From Candidatus Sumerlaeota bacterium (lineage in GTDB: Bacteria; Sumerlaeota; T1SED10-198M), in assembly GCA_003554345.1 (NCBI GenBank), contig PWGE01000414.1, positions 1 through 10,355 of the forward strand: DNA of 10,355 nt, in the 5' to 3' direction. The notes beneath the pieces were generated by a model. It was not told the DNA's origin. It saw nothing but the letters and a program-made list of their open reading frames with translations, and did not search any database. This document shows, one piece after another, positions 1-6,174 of this stretch (positions within the stretch are counted from its first letter, which is position 1; every line of letters starts with the position of its first letter). The position numbers and the translations under genes were made by a program.

Positions 1-119
1 CAATATATATTTCTATGGTTTCGGGTCATGGTTGAAAGGATTACCGGAAAGTCATGTTATACAAGGTTGATACCGGCAAATGAATAACAATCTTCACTCT
101 TGACCCTTTTCATTGGAAA

Positions 120-124
120 AGAGG
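120..124 (+). promoter_or_regulatory. Ribosome binding site that decides the oxidoreductase start
   Basis: AGAGG lies six bases before the ATG at 131. The in-frame TTG at 113 lies upstream of this element and the ATG at 125 is immediately against it, so 131 is the best start. It gives the usual family N-terminus MLIIYAHP. Confidence 0.6.
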
Positions 125-130
125 ATGACA

Positions 131-1192
131 ATGCTCATTATTTATGCCCATCCCAATAAAGATGGTCACTGCGGTTGTTTCCTGGAAAATGTAGTAAAGA
201 TTTTAAGGGAGGAAAAAGTCGATTTTGAGATTGTGGACCTTTACCAGATAGGATTTTCTCCGTTATTGAAGCCAGAAGAGCATTATACTTCCGGTCAAAA
301 GCAGGTGGCTCCTCAGGTCCGGAAAATTCAGGAAAAGATTAAACAGCACGATAGGCTCATTTTTATTTATCCGACATGGTGGCAAAATGTGCCGGCTATT
401 TTAAAGGGGTTTATTGACAGGGTTTTTCTGCCGGGATTTGGATTTTCTTACAAAGGGAAATTGCCCCGTGGATTGCTTAAAGAAAAAAAAGCCCTTATTT
501 TTACCAGTACCGGCGCTCCGAGATATATTACGAAAATTCTTTATGGGGACCGGAGCGTCAAGGTCATCAAGAAGGATATCCTCTCTTTTTGTGGCATTAA
601 ATCAGATGCTTTTGTTATTGATAATGCGAAGCATTTTTCTGATACCCAAAAAAATCGTATTAACAGAGTGGTTTCAAAAGCGTTGAAAAGATTCTTTACT
701 CTCTTATTTGTTTCTTTTCTTGTTTTACCCGGTTTTTCTCTCTCCCGAATAGATAACTGGCAGGATGTCAATGAGAAAAAGTGCTGGCTGTCAGGAGATG
801 AGAAGCAGGAAGTTACTTCAAAAGAGGTGGTATCTTCTGAAAATATGTACTTATGTGCATTGGCTGTTCGGGCTTTGAGACAAGAGGGAAAAGCTGAAGC
901 TCTTTACCTCGATATTCCCGAACTATCTGCTGTTAGTATTCTTGCCAGGTGGCATCTTGCCGAAATTAAGCGTCGAAATCATAAGATCGAAGAATGCTGG
1001 CAAATCCCGGAAAAAATAATACGGCTTCAGCCTGATTATGTGCCGGCAAGGATCAGACTTGCATATGTTTTTCATATAAAAGAGAAATATGATGAGTGCC
1101 TTGATGTGGTTAGCAGGATTCAGGAGAAGTGTTCAGACAATTTGGATACGGGTAGCCGTATATGTACCCATTTGATGACTGGTGGAACATAA
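131..1192 (+). CDS. Flavodoxin-fold NAD(P)H (quinone) oxidoreductase, fused in frame to the start of a TPR protein
   Basis: Residues 1 to about 184 are a flavodoxin-like domain of the KefF/MdaB/YwrO quinone-reductase type. Visible marks are the N-terminal beta strand with AHP (residues 5-8), the flavin-loop motif YPTWW (80-84), the following GFIDRVFLPGFGFSY segment and a late SFCGI strand. Proteins of this family use FMN or FAD and NAD(P)H to reduce quinones by two electrons, in the cytoplasm. The family normally ends near residue 175-195. Here the frame continues without a stop into KRFFTLLFVSFLVLPGFSLS, which has the form of a Sec signal peptide, and then into TPR-like helices up to TAA at 1190. 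That second half belongs to the broken gene listed separately. A fused product would put a signal-like helix in the middle of a cytoplasmic enzyme, so the fusion is probably the result of mutation; a true membrane-anchored fusion cannot be excluded. The neighbours menA and a polyprenyl synthase support a quinone role. No clear promoter is seen in 1-119. Confidence 0.75.
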   Translation: MLIIYAHPNKDGHCGCFLENVVKILREEKVDFEIVDLYQIGFSPLLKPEEHYTSGQKQVAPQVRKIQEKIKQHDRLIFIYPTWWQNVPAILKGFIDRVFLPGFGFSYKGKLPRGLLKEKKALIFTSTGAPRYITKILYGDRSVKVIKKDILSFCGIKSDAFVIDNAKHFSDTQKNRINRVVSKALKRFFTLLFVSFLVLPGFSLSRIDNWQDVNEKKCWLSGDEKQEVTSKEVVSSENMYLCALAVRALRQEGKAEALYLDIPELSAVSILARWHLAEIKRRNHKIEECWQIPEKIIRLQPDYVPARIRLAYVFHIKEKYDECLDVVSRIQEKCSDNLDTGSRICTHLMTGGT

Positions 1193-1548
1193 GGAATGCC
1201 GGGAGAAGAGGATTCCATGCTAAAAAGGATATCACCGTGACTGAACACTCTGCGCCAACACGGGGAAGTAGGTGGAGTACATCCTGATGATAGCAGCGTG
1301 TTACTTGTCTGTGGAAGTTGTTACCTTATGATGTTCAGAGCGATTGGTGGTGATAAAGACAAAGCGGGTCCCTATCTCCGTTGCAGGCCTGAAAAAAGAC
1401 CCGAAGTCTCCCGATATCCGTGCCAGGTTTGCCGGGCTCTGTTTAGAGGAGGGGAATGAAGAAAAAGCCTGGTACTATATTCAGAAAACAAAAGAACCTG
1501 GCGAGTGTAAACCTCTTGGAAGAAGTTTTGAAAAATCACGAGGATTGA
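683..1548 (+). pseudogene. Secreted TPR protein gene, broken by frame changes and stops
   Basis: TTG at 683 begins a signal-peptide-like stretch (KRFFTLLFVSFLVLPGF) followed by TPR-like helices, e.g. YVPARIRLAYVFHIKEKYDE, in the frame of 131 up to TAA 1190-1192. TPR-like coding sequence continues in other frames. From 1241, in the original frame after TGA 1238-1240, comes LNTLRQHGEVGG then YLMMFRAIGGDKDKAGPYLR. From about 1392 the next frame gives EKDPKSPDIRARFAGLCLEE and GNEEKAWYYIQKTK. From about 1490 a third frame gives NLASVNLLEEVLKNHED, then TGA at 1546-1548. Between 1156 and 1240 a further frame reads MYPFDDWWNIRNAGRRGFHA, which may also be coding. Two joints are repaired by removing one A from an A-run (1392-1397 and 1490-1493). 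The gene therefore carries at least two, probably four, frame changes and looks decayed. Function unknown; TPR proteins usually mediate protein contacts, here outside the cytoplasm. The exact start is uncertain because no good ribosome binding site precedes 683. Confidence 0.65.
1539..1544 (+). promoter_or_regulatory. Candidate ribosome binding site for menA
   Basis: CGAGGA lies six bases before TTG 1551. It overlaps the last codons of the broken TPR gene. No comparable element precedes the in-frame ATG at 1584. Confidence 0.4.
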
Positions 1549-1550
1549 AA

Positions 1551-2450
1551 TTGCAACGTACTCCATCAATCAGACAGTATTGCATGGTTTCCCGGGCTGA
1601 TTTTTTTGTTACTTCGTTATTGCCTCAGGGAGTTGTTCTGGCAGTTGCCTTATATTATAATGATCCGGTGACGTGGGAACTGGTACCGGCTGTTTTTATC
1701 GGGCTTGCAGCCATTCACTGGATGGCAAATCTTACTGATGAATATTTTGACTTTATGAAAGGAATAGATCAGAAGACTGATGAGGGGTTTAAACATCCTC
1801 TTGCGGAGGGAACCCTTTCTCCCGGCAGTGTAAAAATGTTACTTTGTCTCTCCTTCTGTGTTGTAATTGCCTGTAGCATCCCTGTCTTTCTGGTTCGGGG
1901 CTGGCTGGTTGTACTGTTCATTGCCGCAGGTATTTCCGGCGGTTTCTTTTATACTGCTCCTCCTCTGAATTTTAAATACAGGGGGTTGGGAGAAGCAGGA
2001 ATAATGCTTTTTATGGGTCCGCTTTTAGGAGTGGGGGGCTATCTGGCATTGACAGGCCGTATTAGTTTGCCCGCTGGACTATTGTTATTTCCTTCCGGGT
2101 TGATTATTGCCGCAGTTGTCAATTCAAATAATATCAGAGACCTTCGCCAGGATTCCAGAGCGGGCATAAGGACTGTCCCTGCAATGATCGGAGTTTTTAA
2201 GTCATCTGTCCTGGTAGCAGCCGCTCTGGCTTTATCCTTTCTCATTATTATATTCATGGTCATGGCAGATTTGCTGCCCTTATCTGCTCTTCTTGTGTTG
2301 GGACTTGTCCCTATGGCAGTTAGCAACCTGAGGACTCTTTTCAGGCTCGATCCCCAAAATATGCCCTGGATTGATAAACGTCTGGCAAAACTGGACATAT
2401 CCTTTCATGGCATTCTTCTGATCATTCTGTTAGTGGCAACATGGCGATGA
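1551..2450 (+). CDS. menA: MenA-type 1,4-dihydroxy-2-naphthoate polyprenyltransferase (UbiA family)
   Basis: Integral membrane prenyltransferase that moves a polyprenyl chain from its diphosphate onto 1,4-dihydroxy-2-naphthoate, giving demethylmenaquinone. From TTG 1551 it has 299 residues, the usual MenA length, and several strongly hydrophobic segments. The first Asp-rich motif is NLTDEYFDFMKGID (from residue 60); the second is NNIRDLRQDSRAGIRT (from about 193). Both bind Mg-diphosphate in UbiA enzymes. YTAPPLNFKYRGLGE (from about 134) matches the MenA-specific loop YTGGPxPxxYxGLGE, which favours MenA over UbiA or other subfamilies. The open frame extends upstream to TTG 1344, but those about 69 codons encode TPR-like sequence (KKDPKSPDIRARFAG) from the preceding broken gene and are not part of MenA. 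TTG 1551 has a fitting ribosome binding site; ATG 1584 (288 aa) is the alternative. The 3' end overlaps the next gene. Confidence 0.85.
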   Translation: MQRTPSIRQYCMVSRADFFVTSLLPQGVVLAVALYYNDPVTWELVPAVFIGLAAIHWMANLTDEYFDFMKGIDQKTDEGFKHPLAEGTLSPGSVKMLLCLSFCVVIACSIPVFLVRGWLVVLFIAAGISGGFFYTAPPLNFKYRGLGEAGIMLFMGPLLGVGGYLALTGRISLPAGLLLFPSGLIIAAVVNSNNIRDLRQDSRAGIRTVPAMIGVFKSSVLVAAALALSFLIIIFMVMADLLPLSALLVLGLVPMAVSNLRTLFRLDPQNMPWIDKRLAKLDISFHGILLIILLVATWR

Positions 2451-3544
2451 TGAGAAGCAATATGGATATACCTGTTATTAAAACAATTAAAAAACGGCTG
2501 GAAGAAGAGGCTGCAAGATATACATCTTCCCTCGAACAGTATTTCCCTCCTGTAAGGGGCAGGGAGTTCATGGTGAATATGCTGAGAGAACATATCATTT
2601 CTGGGGGAAAAAGACTGCGACCGATATTATTTGTCCTTTCCTATATGGGATATACAAAAAAGGGTATCAATGAGACTATTTATCGGGGAGCCCTGGGAAT
2701 GGAAATGATGCATCTCTTTGCCCTTATCCATGATGATATTATTGACAAGACAGATGAAAGAAGAGGGAAGCCTTCTCTCCATAAACTTTTTGAAACTCGT
2801 ATTCATAATCAGAAATATGAGTATGCCAGAGGGGAAGATTATGCTCTGGTGGGTGGGGATATTCTTTACTCTTTCGCTCTTGTGTGTTTTATGTCCATGG
2901 ATATAAAGGCAGACTTGAAATCTGATGCCATGCTCTATCTTTTACAAACAGCATTGCGGACAGGCAGTGGAGAAATTATGGAACTTTACAATGCTGGCAG
3001 AGACTTTGATACGATGAAACGACAAGAATTATTAGATTTGTATGAATATAAGTCATCCTGGTACACTTTCATCTGTCCCCTGGTTTTAGGAGCAATGCTT
3101 GCGGAAACCAATCAGAAAGAGTTGTCTTCTTTGAAAAAATATGGTTTGTATATGGGATATGCCTTTCAGTTGAAAGATGACCTTCTCGATATGCTGGGTA
3201 AACATGAAGCCAAGGGGAGGAGACCTTTTGATGATATTCGGGGAAAGAAAAAAAACCTGCTGTTATGGCATGCATATCAGGCTGCAGTAGAAGAGGACCG
3301 TCAGTTTCTGCAGGATGCTTTTCGCTTCTCTGAGTTAACGCTTCAACAATGTCTTGCGGTACAGCAGATATACAGAAAAACTAAAACCTTTGAGTTTGCC
3401 TGGAATGAAATATGTGCCAGTATTGAAAAAGCGCGAAAATATTTGCCTGAATTAGAGATGGACGGGGATATTAAAAAAGCCCTGGAGGGGTTTTGTGAAA
3501 TGATATTAAATGTAAAACAATTAAAAGCCCTTTGTTCTATGTAA
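2441..3544 (+). CDS. trans-Polyprenyl diphosphate synthase (IspA/GGPP synthase family)
   Basis: Soluble prenyl-chain elongating enzyme that condenses isopentenyl diphosphate with an allylic diphosphate. All family landmarks are present: GGKRLRP (residues 55-61), the first Asp-rich motif DDIID (98-102) followed by R107-R108, K204, and the second Asp-rich motif FQLKDDLLD (242-250) with the downstream GRRPFDDIRGKKKNLL segment. It is 367 residues, slightly longer than the usual 300-350. F93 is five residues before the first Asp and there is no two-residue insertion in the motif. By the known chain-length rules this is the pattern of archaeal-type GGPP synthases, so a C20-range product is inferred, not shown. 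It overlaps menA by the ATGA at 2447-2450, suggesting coupled translation. ATG 2441, 2447 and 2450 are all possible starts; none has a strong ribosome binding site. It probably supplies the side chain for the neighbouring MenA. Confidence 0.9.
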   Translation: MAMMRSNMDIPVIKTIKKRLEEEAARYTSSLEQYFPPVRGREFMVNMLREHIISGGKRLRPILFVLSYMGYTKKGINETIYRGALGMEMMHLFALIHDDIIDKTDERRGKPSLHKLFETRIHNQKYEYARGEDYALVGGDILYSFALVCFMSMDIKADLKSDAMLYLLQTALRTGSGEIMELYNAGRDFDTMKRQELLDLYEYKSSWYTFICPLVLGAMLAETNQKELSSLKKYGLYMGYAFQLKDDLLDMLGKHEAKGRRPFDDIRGKKKNLLLWHAYQAAVEEDRQFLQDAFRFSELTLQQCLAVQQIYRKTKTFEFAWNEICASIEKARKYLPELEMDGDIKKALEGFCEMILNVKQLKALCSM

Positions 3545-3601
3545 ATAATGACAATAGACTTCACCGGTAACTAAAGTATGTCATACATCTTTAACAACAC
3601 C

Positions 3602-3639
3602 GCATAATATAAGAACTGTTCCGGGAACAGGGATTATGC
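3602..3639. repeat. Nested inverted repeat downstream of the quinone operon
   Basis: Outer arms GCATAAT (3602-3608) and ATTATGC (3633-3639) enclose inner arms CTGTTCC (3616-3622) and GGAACAG (3624-3630). All arms match perfectly. It begins 58 bases after the polyprenyl synthase stop. No T-run follows, so it is not a standard intrinsic terminator; it could be a 3' RNA structure or a dyad protein site. Confidence 0.5.
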
Positions 3640-4102
3640 CTGGCTATGTGAGGTGAAATGCGGGCCCTGAAATAAAAAATCACTCAAAATCCGGTTGTTG
3701 TAGACAACAGTGGTAATTATAATTGTCCAGGCGGAAGAAGTTTGAAGAGCCAAAATATTTGCCATCCTCAAAAATACCTCTGCACGTTCAGACAATAGAT
3801 CTCGTAAAGAAGTTACCGGAAAAATATATAAAAATTCAAAAGTTGTATTGATGCAGAAAATGTACAGGTCAGGTAACCGTAAACAGCAAAAATGGCAACG
3901 CTTATACCAGGCAAAGGAGTATTACCAATCCCGTCAAAAAGACTTTAAATAACCTTTTCGTGGTATTATCGATCTTCCTCTCATAGTTTACCCGGGCGGG
4001 AATAGCACGGGTGGTACTTTTACTCGTCGAATTCAGCTGAATAAATAAAATTATATACCGTAGCAGTATGAAATGACAAATCAGTGAAAGATACACTGCT
4101 GT

Positions 4103-4147
4103 CGGGGTTATCTCTTAATGCCAGGACAACCATAAGAGGTTATCCCG
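4103..4147. repeat. Imperfect long hairpin in the intergenic stretch
   Basis: Positions 4103-4117 pair with 4133-4147 over 15 positions with one mismatch and two G-T pairs. The core is CTCTTA/TAAGAG and the base is CGGG/CCCG. The loop is 15 bases. A short T-rich stretch (TTTTG, 4151-4155) follows, so it may be a weak terminator or a structured RNA. Confidence 0.35.
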
Positions 4148-4336
4148 GTGTTTTGTATTATTAACCTCTCTCTTCAGATCTTGCGGGTTCTATGTGTTGA
4201 TGAATATTAAAAAATTTCTACTGCAGCCCTGGAATAATTATCTGATCATTTCAATCTTTTTCTTGCAGATACTGAATTGTTATGAAATGGGGAGGTAAAT
4301 CGATGATACATTTAACGTACAATTCTTTATATTTCA

Positions 4337-4345
4337 TGCTATAAT
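4337..4345 (+). promoter_or_regulatory. Extended -10 promoter for the transglutaminase-fold gene
   Basis: TGCTATAAT is a perfect extended -10 element (TGnTATAAT). No good -35 is seen at the usual distance, which is typical for extended -10 promoters. Transcription would start near 4352, giving a leader of about 23 bases before the ATG. Confidence 0.7.
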
Positions 4346-4374
4346 ACCCCAAACCAATAAAAAGGAGTGGCGGT

Positions 4375-5841
4375 ATGAAACGAGCAGTGTTCTTATGGGT
4401 TATCATTACTACTGCTTCTTTGTTAATGGGCGGAAATGAGTTGCCTCCTTACACCGAATTTATTGAATCTATGCGGGAGCGTAAAGAAGCGGGTGAGTTT
4501 TCCAGTGTACACCAGCGTATAGAAGAGTATTTAAATGAATATCCCCAATTGGATAAAGACAGGGTAAGGGAGTTGCAGACAATTGTTGATATAATGGAAC
4601 GCATTGATTTTGACTTTTCTCTGACCCGGGAGGAACTTCTTGATACACTTGATAACGAAATTGAATTATTTGAACCGGAGGAACTGGAACAATGGAAAGA
4701 AAAGGGATTGATTCAGTCAAAGGTGATCGATGATACCACCTATTTTTTTCGCAAAACCATCCCCAATATTTTTTTCCGTTCCCGGGAAATACGAGCGCGG
4801 CGTAAAACGCCTGCCAGTGAACTGCCTCTTGCCCTGGTAGAATCTTCTCAGGAAGTGATTTCTGCATATAAGAATGAGTACAATTATTATCATTTGCCCA
4901 TTACAAGGGTGATACGTTTAACCAATACCATAGACAAAGAACTTGAGACAGCAGACTCAATGGAAGTGTGGCAACCCTTTCCCCTGGAGTTGCCCTATCA
5001 AAGCAGTATAGAGTTTTTTGAATATTCACCGGGCTTACAGTATTCTGCTCCTACCAGTAATCCGGTGAGGAATCTTTATTTTACCAGGCGTTTCTGGAAT
5101 TCAGGAGAAGAGAGCTTCTCAGCAACCTATCGTTTGATTCAGCGGGCACGCTATAAGAAAGTCGACTCTGAAAGAATAGAACCTCTCCCTGACCCGAAAC
5201 CTGCCATTGCCTTTTATCTGGAAGAAAAAATGCCCCATATTCAATATGAAGAACCAATTCGTAATACTGTGGATGAGATAGTTGAAGATGAGAATAACCC
5301 TTATTATATGGCGAGACGAATTTATGACTGGTTTGAAGATGAAATAATATTCAGCTATTCACCTGATTATGCAACTATTGATAATCTTTCCAGACAGGTT
5401 TATGATGACGGATATGGTGATAGTGTGCAGATTTCTCTTCTTTTCATGACGATGTGTCGGTATGCAGGTATTCCGGCTCGCTGGCAGGGGGGCTGGCTGA
5501 TATATTCTGAATATAAGGAACCACATGCCTGGGTGGAACTTTTTCTGCCTCCTTATGGTTGGTTACCTGTAGATCCCTCAGTTCCTGCCATTTTTAATGC
5601 TACATCTCATCCTGAAGTATCTTCAGATGATATTGTAACTGCGATCGACTTTTACTTTGGTAGTATGGACCGGCATCGACTGGTATTTTCAAGATCTTTT
5701 GATTATACTCTTTATCCTTCTAAAAGTGGAAAACGCACAGATCCCGTCGCTTTTTTTGAAGGAGAAATAGAAGTGAATGAAAAGCCCCTCTTTTTTGATG
5801 AATATGATTTTTCTGTTGAAATACTGGCCGAAGAGAAATAA
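4375..5841 (+). CDS. Secreted transglutaminase-fold protein with Ser in place of the catalytic Cys
   Basis: The ATG follows AGGAG (4363-4367) by seven bases. Residues 1 to about 20 are a Sec signal peptide (MKRAVFLWVIITTASLLMGG) without a lipobox Cys. Residues 25-165 are charged and of no known type. Residues 175-260 look like the beta domain preceding many bacterial transglutaminase cores (VWQPFPLELPYQS at 198-210). Residues 305-402 are the transglutaminase core: CRYAGIPARWQGGW (361-374), HAWVELFLPPYGWLPVDPS (384-402). The triad His (H384) and Asp (D400) are in place, but the position normally occupied by Cys in GDC reads GDS, with S350 (AGT, one base from the Cys codon TGT). C361 is the ordinary structural Cys of this family and does not replace it. 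Active family members act as cysteine proteases or transferases on secreted peptides or cell wall; this one is either a binding protein or uses Ser. It is a single-gene unit by its own promoter and by the terminator-like hairpin at 6065-6113. Confidence 0.85.
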   Translation: MKRAVFLWVIITTASLLMGGNELPPYTEFIESMRERKEAGEFSSVHQRIEEYLNEYPQLDKDRVRELQTIVDIMERIDFDFSLTREELLDTLDNEIELFEPEELEQWKEKGLIQSKVIDDTTYFFRKTIPNIFFRSREIRARRKTPASELPLALVESSQEVISAYKNEYNYYHLPITRVIRLTNTIDKELETADSMEVWQPFPLELPYQSSIEFFEYSPGLQYSAPTSNPVRNLYFTRRFWNSGEESFSATYRLIQRARYKKVDSERIEPLPDPKPAIAFYLEEKMPHIQYEEPIRNTVDEIVEDENNPYYMARRIYDWFEDEIIFSYSPDYATIDNLSRQVYDDGYGDSVQISLLFMTMCRYAGIPARWQGGWLIYSEYKEPHAWVELFLPPYGWLPVDPSVPAIFNATSHPEVSSDDIVTAIDFYFGSMDRHRLVFSRSFDYTLYPSKSGKRTDPVAFFEGEIEVNEKPLFFDEYDFSVEILAEEK

Positions 5842-6064
5842 TAGGGACATGAGGAGTAGAAAGGGTTGTTGTATTTGAGATTGGCGGTTAATGCCTGAGT
5901 GAGGAAATAACCGGGAATGATGATCCTTTTTTGTTGATGCCGAATGCATTAAATATAGCTGAAGGCTGTTAATCTTTCAGGCGATAGTTTTGTGGCTGAC
6001 TGAAAATGATGCGGATATTGAGCCATTTGTTTTGTCAGCTGTAAAGGACATTGCTTTCTTTTAA

Positions 6065-6113
6065 AAAAACTCAAAGCTCAGAAGAGTCTCTTCTTTCATA
6101 CTGATGAGTTTTT
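6065..6113 (+). terminator. Terminator-like nested hairpin upstream of dapB
   Basis: AAAAACTCA (6065-6073) pairs with TGAGTTTTT (6105-6113). After a four-base bulge TCAG (6078-6081) pairs with CTGA (6101-6104). Inside it AGAAGAG (6080-6086) can pair with CTCTTCT (6088-6094). The right arm ends in TTTTT. It may terminate transcription from the preceding gene or attenuate a transcript entering dapB. Confidence 0.45.
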
Positions 6114-6138
6114 GATAAAATGCTTTTAAAGGTAATAT
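6112..6138 (+). promoter_or_regulatory. Weak promoter candidate for dapB
   Basis: TTGATA (6112-6117) and TAATAT (6133-6138) are separated by only 15 bases. It lies directly after the hairpin and about 36 bases before the ATG. The spacing is short, so this is tentative. Confidence 0.3.
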
Positions 6139-6174
6139 ATGTATGAATAGATAACTACAGGAGGTAAGAGCGTT

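Larger units (their letters stand above)
3545..4374. other. 830-base stretch without a convincing gene; inverted repeats and small frames only
   Basis: No recognisable protein is found on either strand. Present are a nested inverted repeat at 3602-3639, an imperfect long hairpin at 4103-4147, and the promoter of the next gene at its right end. Small open frames are weak. One of 69 codons without a good start (3746-3952) ends in a basic, Gln/Lys/Tyr-rich stretch (RSGNRKQQKWQRLYQAKEYY) and could be the remains of a gene. One of 32 codons (4200-4298) has a hydrophobic centre but no ribosome binding site. One of 13 codons (4303-4344) has a strong ribosome binding site. The stretch may be an old degraded gene plus regulatory sequence. 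Confidence 0.6.
5842..6174. other. Leader region between the transglutaminase-fold gene and dapB
   Basis: No gene is seen. A small dyad (CGGTTA/TAACCG, about 5886-5910) lies near its start. A terminator-like hairpin is at 6065-6113 and a weak promoter candidate at 6112-6138. I compared it with the lysine riboswitch pattern and do not find its conserved core. Confidence 0.6.

Noticed and set aside
1-87. Possible tail of an upstream gene (frame 1 open to TAA 85-87, frame 2 open to TGA 68-70)
   Set aside because: Both frames are open and both are too short to identify (22 and 28 codons); neither is recognisable, so no gene is called.
131-1548. General homopolymer read error as the explanation of all frame changes
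   Set aside because: Long A-runs in other genes of the window are in intact frames, and the TPR region also has stops not explained by A-runs. It is not fully excluded without reads.
1344-1550. menA starting at TTG 1344 (368 residues)
   Set aside because: The extra N-terminus is TPR-like sequence of the preceding broken gene, MenA proteins are about 300 residues, and no ribosome binding site precedes 1344.
3902-4096. Minus-strand 64-codon hydrophobic frame
   Set aside because: No ribosome binding site, no recognised family, and it overlaps the equally weak plus-strand frame.
4200-4298. 32-codon frame with a hydrophobic centre (MNIKKFLLQPWNNYLIISIF)
   Set aside because: No ribosome binding site or promoter, no family resemblance, and AT-rich sequence gives such frames by chance.
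5455-5460. C361 as a replacement nucleophile in the transglutaminase-fold protein
   Set aside because: It lies in the CRYAGIPAR segment, where a Cys is common in the family in addition to the catalytic one; the catalytic position is eleven residues earlier.
5842-6174. Lysine riboswitch upstream of dapB
   Set aside because: The conserved core of that riboswitch is not found; only a terminator-like hairpin is visible.
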